From Vibrio tapetis subsp. quintayensis (GTDB lineage: Bacteria > Pseudomonadota > Gammaproteobacteria > Enterobacterales > Vibrionaceae): a DNA stretch of 64,000 bases. A program made the translations under genes and the position numbers. Shown piece after piece: positions 58,117-64,000 of the stretch (the first letter of the stretch is position 1; every line of letters starts with the position of its first letter). The stretch spans positions 310,001 through 374,000 of the forward strand of contig NZ_JAUFQV010000028.1 of the NCBI RefSeq assembly GCF_030409945.1, in the 5' to 3' direction. The notes beneath the pieces are model-generated. The model saw only the letters and a list, made by a program, of their open reading frames with translations. It did no database searches and was not told where the DNA came from.

Positions 58117-59098
58117 ACGAATCATCGTTACCGCCGGTGAACCGGCCGGTATCGGCCCAGATCTCGTTCTGGCGCTTTCCCAAGAAGATTGGGGGCATCA
58201 AATCGTCGTCTGCGCGGATAAAAATGTCCTTGCAGAACGCGCACTAGAGTTAGGTATCAATGTAGAACTGATTGACTATCAATCAGGTATATCAGCAACC
58301 GCTCAGGCTAAAGGCTCCCTGGTTGTCGACCATATTGAAACAGACGCCACTGTCGTTGCCGGTGTTCTCAATGAAGCAAATGGTCACTACGTATTAAAAA
58401 CGCTAGAAAGAGCGGCGTTAGGCTGTATGAATGGTGAATTTGATGCTATTGTCACCGGCCCCGTGCATAAGGGGGTGATCAACAGAGCCGGAGTTGCCTT
58501 TAGTGGCCACACGGAATTCTTTGCTGAGAAGTCAAATACACCTCTGGTTGTCATGATGCTAGCCACAGAAGGTCTTCGAGTCGCACTTGTGACTACGCAC
58601 ATTCCTCTTGCTTACGTATCAAAAGCGGTTACTGCTGACCGGCTAGAGAGCATCATTCGAATCTTACATTCGGATCTCGTAACAAAATTTGCGATTAGTA
58701 GTCCAAAAATTTATGTGTGTGGCTTAAACCCACACGCAGGTGAAGATGGCTGTCTTGGTACAGAAGAGATAGAAACCATTTCACCAACACTGGAAAAAAT
58801 TCGCCAAGAAGGCATAAACTTAGTGGGTCCGCTACCAGCTGACACCATTTTTAATGACAAATATTTGCAAGATGCGGATGCTGTACTGGGCATGTACCAC
58901 GACCAAGTATTACCTGTACTAAAGTACAAAGGGTTTGGTCGTTCAGTTAACATCACCTTAGGTTTGCCGTTTATACGTACATCGGTAGACCACGGCACGG
59001 CGCTGGATCTGGCAGGGAAAGGCCAAGCGGATACAGGAAGCTTCCGAACAGCACTAACGCATGCGATTGAATTAGTAGAGAAAAGCAATGAAAAATGA
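58106..59098 (+). CDS. pdxA: 4-hydroxythreonine-4-phosphate dehydrogenase
   Basis: NAD-dependent enzyme of DXP-dependent pyridoxal phosphate synthesis. Start at ATG 58106 ([19 protein letters not shown], 330 residues) with GGAG six bases upstream; the ATG three bases earlier is too near. Metal and substrate motifs: [29 protein letters not shown] and [16 protein letters not shown]. It overlaps surA by 11 bases and rsmA by 11 bases, indicating tight translational coupling. Confidence 0.96.
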   Translation: MAIKRIIVTAGEPAGIGPDLVLALSQEDWGHQIVVCADKNVLAERALELGINVELIDYQSGISATAQAKGSLVVDHIETDATVVAGVLNEANGHYVLKTLERAALGCMNGEFDAIVTGPVHKGVINRAGVAFSGHTEFFAEKSNTPLVVMMLATEGLRVALVTTHIPLAYVSKAVTADRLESIIRILHSDLVTKFAISSPKIYVCGLNPHAGEDGCLGTEEIETISPTLEKIRQEGINLVGPLPADTIFNDKYLQDADAVLGMYHDQVLPVLKYKGFGRSVNITLGLPFIRTSVDHGTALDLAGKGQADTGSFRTALTHAIELVEKSNEK

Positions 59099-59909
59099 TG
59101 TCCATTTAGGACACAAAGCGCGTAAACGTTTTGGTCAAAACTTCTTAAACGACCCATACATTATTGATGGGATCGTATCTTCAATTAACCCTCTTCCAGG
59201 TCAAAACCTAGTTGAGATCGGCCCTGGCCTAGGTGCTATCACCGAGCCAGTAGGTAAGTTAGTTGATAAATTCACCGTCATTGAATTGGATAGAGATCTC
59301 GCGGAGCGTCTGCGTAACCACCCAGAGCTTGCGGATAAACTGACCATTCATGAAGGCGATGCCATGCGTTTTGACTTTACTCAATTAGTAAAGCCAAACA
59401 ACAAACTGCGTATTTTTGGTAACTTACCCTATAACATCTCTACCCCTTTGATGTTCCACCTATTTGAGTTCCATAAAGACATCCAAGATATGCACTTTAT
59501 GCTACAAAAAGAAGTGGTTAATCGCCTAGCTGCAGCACCAGGAAGTAAAGCTTATGGTCGCTTAACGGTGATGGCTCAATATTTCTGTAAAGTTGTACCG
59601 GTACTTGAAGTACCACCAACGGCGTTCATCCCGCCACCAAAGGTGGATTCTGCCGTTGTTCGACTAATGCCTTACGAAGTATTGCCGCATCCAGCAAATA
59701 ATTTTAAATGGCTTGATCGCGTTTGTCGTGAAGGATTTAATCAACGTCGTAAAACGGTTCGTAACTGCTACAGAAGCTTGCTATCAGCTGAGCAATTAGA
59801 AATGTTAGGGGTAAACCCAAGCATGCGTCCAGAAAACCTGACGTTAGAACAATTTGTTACCATGGCTAACTGGTTAGATGCCAACCATAAACCGACGCCA
59901 AGCGAATAA
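59088..59909 (+). CDS. rsmA: 16S rRNA dimethyladenosine methyltransferase
   Basis: Dimethylates A1518 and A1519 in the 3' hairpin of 16S rRNA late in 30S assembly (KsgA). The 273-residue Rossmann methyltransferase starts with [13 protein letters not shown] and carries SAM motif [13 protein letters not shown] and the catalytic [10 protein letters not shown]. Last gene of the lptD-surA-pdxA-rsmA run, followed by a terminator, so apaGH need their own promoter or read-through. Confidence 0.97.
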   Translation: MKNDVHLGHKARKRFGQNFLNDPYIIDGIVSSINPLPGQNLVEIGPGLGAITEPVGKLVDKFTVIELDRDLAERLRNHPELADKLTIHEGDAMRFDFTQLVKPNNKLRIFGNLPYNISTPLMFHLFEFHKDIQDMHFMLQKEVVNRLAAAPGSKAYGRLTVMAQYFCKVVPVLEVPPTAFIPPPKVDSAVVRLMPYEVLPHPANNFKWLDRVCREGFNQRRKTVRNCYRSLLSAEQLEMLGVNPSMRPENLTLEQFVTMANWLDANHKPTPSE

Positions 59910-59970
59910 TAAGATGTTCGAAGCTTAAGCTGGATTTTTTGCCTAGCAGCAGCCAAAATTAGAAATAGAT

Positions 59971-59998
59971 AGGCCACTTCATTGTGGCCTTTTTTTTA
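59971..59998 (+). terminator. terminator after rsmA
   Basis: AGGCCAC and GTGGCCT form a 7-bp stem with a TTCATT loop, followed by seven further T residues. Confidence 0.9.
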
Positions 59999-60022
59999 AA
60001 GATGAAATTGCAGGAGGTTCAC

Positions 60023-60403
60023 ATGGAAATACCTCGATCTTGCGTGAAATGCCAAGTACACACAAAATATGTACTTGAGCAATCCGAACCAGATAATCAA
60101 AGGTATGTCTTCGCCTATATCATCACAATAAAGAATCTGAGTAATCAGCAAGTGCAGCTTATTTCAAGGCATTGGCTCATTACTGACGGAAACGGAAAAC
60201 AGCTTTCAATTGAAGGAGAAGGCGTGGTGGGCGTACAACCAGTTATTGATGCCGGAGACGAATACACTTACACCAGTGCCACCGCGATTGAAACCCCCAT
60301 AGGTGTGATGCAGGGCCATTACCAAATGGTCGATTCGGATCAGCAAACTTTTAAAGCTGAGGTAGAGCCATTTCGTTTAGCCATCCCTAATATCATTAAT
60401 TAA
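60023..60403 (+). CDS. apaG: ApaG protein
   Basis: Start at ATG 60023 ([17 protein letters not shown], 126 residues), preceded by a near-perfect AGGAGGT at the right distance. The earlier in-frame start lies next to the terminator. An immunoglobulin-like beta-sandwich fold of the ApaG/F-box-associated family ([18 protein letters not shown]). Its function is not settled. It precedes apaH by 15 bases, the conserved order. Confidence 0.94.
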   Translation: MEIPRSCVKCQVHTKYVLEQSEPDNQRYVFAYIITIKNLSNQQVQLISRHWLITDGNGKQLSIEGEGVVGVQPVIDAGDEYTYTSATAIETPIGVMQGHYQMVDSDQQTFKAEVEPFRLAIPNIIN

Positions 60404-60418
60404 CTCTCTGAGGTCCTC

Positions 60419-61225
60419 TTGGCAACTTATCTCGTAGGCGATATTCAAGGCTGTTTTGATGAACTACAGCAACTCCTAACCACTGTTGATTTCGATGCGA
60501 CTAATGATACGCTCTGGCTCGCCGGAGACTTAGTGGCACGCGGCCCTAAATCTTTAGAAACACTTCGCTTTGTTAAGTCATTGGGTAGCAGTGCTAAAGT
60601 CATCTTAGGTAACCACGATCTGCACCTATTAGCGATTTACCATGGCATCAATCCCATAAAGAAAAAAGACAAAACCGCGCCAATCTATGAAGCAATAGAT
60701 TGCGATGAGCTGATTCACTGGTTACGACAACAGCCACTTTTTTTGGAGCATGATGAATTCGTCATGTGCCATGCAGGGATATCACCACAGTGGGATCTAC
60801 AAACCGCAAGACAATGCTCTCAAGAGATATCACAACTTCTTAGTGGCGATGATTGGGTTTGGCTTTTGAGCAACATGTATGACAGTCTGCCTGATTTTTG
60901 GCATGCCGACCTCAAAGGAATGGAGCGTAATCGCTACATTATTAATGCCTTTACGCGCATGCGCTTCGTACACCCAGATATGCGACTAGACATGAAATGC
61001 AAACTACCACCATCAGAAGCAAAGCAAGGTGACTTATTGCCTTGGTTCGAACACCCGGAGCGCATTCAACTTGAAAAAACAGTGATTTTTGGACACTGGG
61101 CTGCATTGATGGGCCATCAAGATAACAAGGCCATCGGCTTAGATACAGGTTGTGTATGGGGCGGAGAGTTGACCATGCTAAGGTGGGAAGATAAGAAAAT
61201 GTTTACCCAAAAAGCATTGGTGTAA
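60419..61225 (+). CDS. apaH: bis(5'-nucleosyl)-tetraphosphatase (symmetrical)
   Basis: Hydrolyses Ap4A to two ADP and also decaps NpnN-capped RNA. Start is TTG 60419 with GAGG at 60410-60413, giving ATYLVGDIQGCFDELQQLL right at the N-terminus as in E. coli. The 268-residue metallophosphatase has GD (GDIQGC), GDLVARG and GNHDLH metal motifs. The TTG start suggests modest expression. Confidence 0.95.
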   Translation: MATYLVGDIQGCFDELQQLLTTVDFDATNDTLWLAGDLVARGPKSLETLRFVKSLGSSAKVILGNHDLHLLAIYHGINPIKKKDKTAPIYEAIDCDELIHWLRQQPLFLEHDEFVMCHAGISPQWDLQTARQCSQEISQLLSGDDWVWLLSNMYDSLPDFWHADLKGMERNRYIINAFTRMRFVHPDMRLDMKCKLPPSEAKQGDLLPWFEHPERIQLEKTVIFGHWAALMGHQDNKAIGLDTGCVWGGELTMLRWEDKKMFTQKALV

Positions 61226-61245
61226 GGAAGAATATAGAAGAGCGA

Positions 61246-61310
61246 TTACAGGTTACAGGTTACAGAGCGGTCGTAGGCTCCCTTATAGAGACTAGACCGC
61301 TTCGCTACGA
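61246..61310. repeat. TTACAGG tandem repeat and inverted repeats between apaH and folA
   Basis: TTACAGG occurs twice in tandem (61246-61259) with a third imperfect copy TTACAGA (61260-61266). Immediately after, AGCGGTC (61266-61272) is the inverse of GACCGCT (61295-61301) and TCGTAG (61271-61276) is the inverse of CTACGA (61305-61310). The layout, heptamer repeats beside short inverted repeats between convergent core genes, suggests a dispersed intergenic element. Confidence 0.6.
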
Positions 61311-61332
61311 GAAACGATAACAGAAAAGCGGC

Positions 61333-61824
61333 TTAGCTTTTAGCACTTCGCTCTAAAATCACAAACTTCATGTCATAGGCATTTTTTTCGTCAGCTTTAA
61401 ATTGTTGGCTATGGCTTTGAGACCAACCTTCTCCCCAATCTGGAAATTGAGTATCACCGTCGATATCCGCCTTAATGTACGTTAAATACAATGAATCCGC
61501 TTTTGGTAGACACTCACGGTAAATAGAACCACCTCCGATGATCATCACTTCTTCGACGCCAGCGACCAACTTTAGCGCTTGTTCAATACTGGTTACTGTC
61601 TCCAATCCTTCAATCACCAAGTTAGGATCTCGACTAATGACAATATTTTTTCGACCAGGTAGAGGGCGGCCAATAGACTGATATGTTTTACGTCCCATTA
61701 CGACAGGTTTTCCCATCGTACAGCGCTTAAACCAAGCAAAGTCCGCAGGCAAATGCCAAGGCATATCGTTATCTTTACCAATCACACGATCATTTGCCAT
61801 CGCAGCAATCATACTAATTTTCAT
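61333..61824 (-). CDS. folA: dihydrofolate reductase
   Basis: NADPH-dependent reduction of dihydrofolate; target of trimethoprim. Start at ATG 61824 (MKISMIAAMANDRVIG, 163 residues); an in-frame GTG sits just before it. The catalytic acid is in DMPWHLPADFAWF, with the NADPH loop VMGRKTYQSIGRPLPGR and IGGGSIYRE. Nothing suggests a trimethoprim-resistant variant, but resistance cannot be judged by eye. Confidence 0.97.
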   Translation of the reverse strand: MKISMIAAMANDRVIGKDNDMPWHLPADFAWFKRCTMGKPVVMGRKTYQSIGRPLPGRKNIVISRDPNLVIEGLETVTSIEQALKLVAGVEEVMIIGGGSIYRECLPKADSLYLTYIKADIDGDTQFPDWGEGWSQSHSQQFKADEKNAYDMKFVILERSAKS

Positions 61825-61901
61825 CACACCACCTATCTACATATACCAAGCCTTAAGCCCTTAGCTTTTGACTTTCAACACTTCGTTTTTAGTACTTCTC
61901 A

Positions 61902-62366
61902 TCAAACTATCGATTTTCGGCGGTAGAATAGCAGACCCGGCATTGCCAAGCCAACCGCAAGCCCCGCGATAATAAACATCGCCTTTAGGAAGTTAGTCAT
62001 TAACACGCCCATCAATTCAGGGGTAAAACCAACATGGTTAATTTCAACCAGGGCGATCATCGCCTTAAATGCAAAAACGCCAGGAACCATAGGAATCAAA
62101 GCTGCGACGGTAAATACTTTAGGGTGCGCCAAAAACTTATGAGACCAATGCACCCCAATCATTCCAACAATTGTGGCGGCAAAAAACGTAGCCCACTCTA
62201 TTGGCACGCCATAATGGAGCATTAAAAAACGAGAACCGTGGCCTATTGCTCCACCTAATGCACAATACTTCAACGCTTTCACTGGTACATTAAATACTAA
62301 AGCAAAACCAACGGCGGGGATCGCAGCGAAGAACATGTCTTCCAATAACGCAAACAGTAACATCAT
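61902..62366 (-). CDS. yjjB: YjjB-type small subunit of a threonine/serine-exporter-like transporter
   Basis: The 154-residue hydrophobic protein with about five membrane segments (FFAAIPAVGFALVFN, AALIPMVPGVFAFKAM) is the C-terminal half-type (DUF3815) of the ThrE superfamily. Its ATG overlaps the yjjP stop (TAATG). In E. coli the YjjP-YjjB pair exports succinate, so dicarboxylate export is the best guess. Both subunits are present and intact. Confidence 0.9.
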   Translation of the reverse strand: MMLLFALLEDMFFAAIPAVGFALVFNVPVKALKYCALGGAIGHGSRFLMLHYGVPIEWATFFAATIVGMIGVHWSHKFLAHPKVFTVAALIPMVPGVFAFKAMIALVEINHVGFTPELMGVLMTNFLKAMFIIAGLAVGLAMPGLLFYRRKSIV

Positions 62367-63133
62367 TATTCAACCCAACCCCAAACACCCACCAAACTCA
62401 TTGCTGCCATAATGCCAAGGCAAGTTGCAAGAGTCAGTAAACTTGCCATAACAAAACGAGCAATGCCCATATTCACATAACCTTTAACCACATCGGCAAC
62501 AGAGTTAATTAACGGAAAGCCTGGAACAAGCATGAGAACAGATGACGCCATCGCGATGAAAGGCTGATTACCCAATCCAAATACCATCGCTTGAGCCGAA
62601 ATAGAAGTGGTAACAAAGGCCGTGACGGAGAAATTGAGCAAAGGGTTAAAGTGTCGATGGCCAATTTCTTGGCGAACAATCATCCCCAAAGCAGAGGCGA
62701 CAAAAGTAACTGAAAAGATCATCCAATCACCACCAGCAAGGTGGCTAAATGCAGCACACGACAACCCAATCATCACAACAATCAACCATCGGTTGTATCG
62801 TTCAGGGTTCACATTATCGAGTCTTTTTTGTGCTAATTCTGGGTCAAGTATGCCCTTTTCCAACAAGATGCAAATGCGTTGAATTTGAGTAATTACCCGC
62901 ATGTTAATGCCCCTGTCTGGGCACCGCCTTGCGGTAGTAATACAGTGATCATTCATCATGGTCGTCACAACCAATGAACTTGCAGAGAGTGAGACTTCAA
63001 CCTCGTCAACTCCGGAAGCTAAACCGAAGCGACGCATGATCTCACCCACTAGCGTGCTTTCAGCACCATGAGCTAAAAGCATTTGCCCAGCCTGAGCGAC
63101 CAAGCGAGAAATAGAGCGCTGATTAGTATCCAT
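62366..63133 (-). CDS. yjjP: YjjP-type large subunit of a threonine/serine-exporter-like transporter
   Basis: The 255-residue protein: an N-terminal cytoplasmic domain (about 1-115; LLAHGAESTLVGEIMRRFG is the DUF1212 signature) followed by five membrane segments. The sequence continues ITTARRCPDRGINMRVITQI in the conserved loop. It pairs with YjjB, overlapping by one base. Lies between folA and cgtA on the same strand as both. Confidence 0.92.
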   Translation of the reverse strand: MDTNQRSISRLVAQAGQMLLAHGAESTLVGEIMRRFGLASGVDEVEVSLSASSLVVTTMMNDHCITTARRCPDRGINMRVITQIQRICILLEKGILDPELAQKRLDNVNPERYNRWLIVVMIGLSCAAFSHLAGGDWMIFSVTFVASALGMIVRQEIGHRHFNPLLNFSVTAFVTTSISAQAMVFGLGNQPFIAMASSVLMLVPGFPLINSVADVVKGYVNMGIARFVMASLLTLATCLGIMAAMSLVGVWGWVE

Positions 63134-63174
63134 TAAAACTTCGTTCTTATCCTTAAGAGGCGCTTATGATACAA

Positions 63175-63200
63175 AAATGCCGCATAGAAATGCGGCATTT
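63175..63200 (-). terminator. terminator of cgtA
   Basis: AAATGCCGCA (63175-63184) pairs with TGCGGCATTT (63191-63200) over a 6-base loop; the minus-strand transcript then has TT followed by GTATC, so the tail is short. Confidence 0.7.
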
Positions 63201-63218
63201 AAATCAAAAAATGGTTAA

Positions 63219-64000
63219 TTAGTCACGAACGTAGATAACGTGACCGTCATCTTCATCATCGTCATCTAAATCGTCCCAATCGTCGTCTGTCACTACGTTT
63301 TTACCCGACATAGCGTCTTTATGGTAATCGTCCCACATGAAGTCGACTTTATCTTCTTCCGTTATAACGATTTCTTCTCTTGGAAGTTCATCCATAAAGT
63401 TAGACAGCTTGTAACAAAGATCTTTGGTACCGATTTTGTTCACGGCTGCGATCTTAAAGTACTCACCTTCCCATGCTAGTGCTTCTAAGACTCGCTGAAT
63501 AATGACTTCGGCTTCGTCTTCTGGCATAAGATCAATCTTATTGAAGATCAACCAACGTGGCTTCTTCGCAACTTTTTCACTGTACTGCTCTAGCTCATCA
63601 ATGATGGTCAGTGCATTTTGCACAGGATCAGATTCATCAACAGGCATGATGTCGATCACGTGCAACAGCACACGACAACGCTCAAGGTGCTTCAAGAAAC
63701 GAATACCTAAGCCAGCACCATCTGCAGCGCCCTCAATAAGACCAGGAATATCGGCAACAACAAAACTCTTTTCAGCACCAACACTGACTACACCCAAGCT
63801 TGGGATTAAAGTCGTAAACGGGTAGTCCGCTACTTTTGGCTTGGCAGCAGAAACTGAGCGAATAAAGGTAGACTTACCTGCATTCGGTAGTCCTAGCATA
63901 CCAACATCAGCCAGTAGCAAAAGTTCTAAACGCAATTCGCGAACTTCACCTTTAGTACCTAACGTTTTTTGACGTGGAGCTCGGTTAACAGACGATTTAA
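63219..64000 (-). CDS. cgtA: Obg-family GTPase CgtA, 5' end cut by window edge
   Basis: Essential ribosome-associated GTPase acting in 50S assembly and the stringent response. The minus-strand frame is open to the window edge at 64000 ([19 protein letters not shown] leads into the G domain), so the Obg glycine-rich fold is mostly outside. G1 GLPNAGKS, G3 DIPGLIEGA and G4 FNKIDL are visible. The C-terminus is strongly acidic ([15 protein letters not shown]) as in other gammaproteobacteria. The apparent first codon at 63935 is internal. Confidence 0.96.
   Translation of the reverse strand, partial: KSSVNRAPRQKTLGTKGEVRELRLELLLLADVGMLGLPNAGKSTFIRSVSAAKPKVADYPFTTLIPSLGVVSVGAEKSFVVADIPGLIEGAADGAGLGIRFLKHLERCRVLLHVIDIMPVDESDPVQNALTIIDELEQYSEKVAKKPRWLIFNKIDLMPEDEAEVIIQRVLEALAWEGEYFKIAAVNKIGTKDLCYKLSNFMDELPREEIVITEEDKVDFMWDDYHKDAMSGKNVVTDDDWDDLDDDDEDDGHVIYVRD

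Overview
The window looks like chromosomal DNA of a Vibrio species (Vibrionaceae, Gammaproteobacteria). The evidence is gene content and order: exeA next to cca; rpsU-yqeY-dnaG-rpoD followed by a CAU-anticodon tRNA; glmS beside a DeoR-type regulator and pykF; ilvIH-fadD-leuO-leuABCD; and lptD-surA-pdxA-rsmA-apaGH-folA. Protein sequences, AT-rich intergenic DNA and CRP, Fur and Rho-independent terminator signals also fit. There are no rRNA genes, CRISPR arrays, transposases, integrases or recognisable prophage structural genes. Both ends cut genes: exeA at the left and cgtA/obg at the right.

Layout. 1-7 kb: exeA (partial), cca, the folB-folK-uppP operon, plsY, an alpha/beta hydrolase and tsaD. 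7-11.5 kb: the macromolecular-synthesis operon. 11.6-25 kb is the accessory part: a tRNA-Ile2 gene, a cytochrome c, a 33-residue membrane protein, a mannitol-type PTS IICB that lacks IIA, three poorly characterised genes (the first two look like phage O/P replication proteins), an orphan TRAP binding protein, nagB, two small unknown genes, and the mtlA-mtlD-mtlR operon under a cluster of CRP sites. 25-35 kb: glmS and its likely regulator, pykF, a Fur-controlled TonB-dependent receptor, a GntR regulator, a 43-residue membrane protein and a diguanylate cyclase. 35-52 kb: branched-chain amino acid synthesis (ilvIH, leuO, leuL-leuABCD with an attenuator), fadD and a TetR-controlled RND pump. 52-64 kb: a DUF547 protein, a DUF924 protein, djlA, the outer-membrane assembly and housekeeping genes lptD-surA-pdxA-rsmA, apaG-apaH, folA, the yjjPB exporter and cgtA.

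How the genes work together. Amino sugar and hexitol metabolism is clustered: glmS makes glucosamine-6-P, nagB reverses that, MtlA and MtlD bring mannitol to fructose-6-P, and pykF completes lower glycolysis. The leucine/valine block contains both biosynthetic operons and the regulator LeuO. Most of the window is ordinary core genome. The most distinctive signals are the O/P-like gene pair at 14.6-16.3 kb, the second mannitol-type transporter, the regulatory architecture upstream of mtlA, tandem heptamer repeats between core genes, and several small genes and leader peptides that are easily missed.
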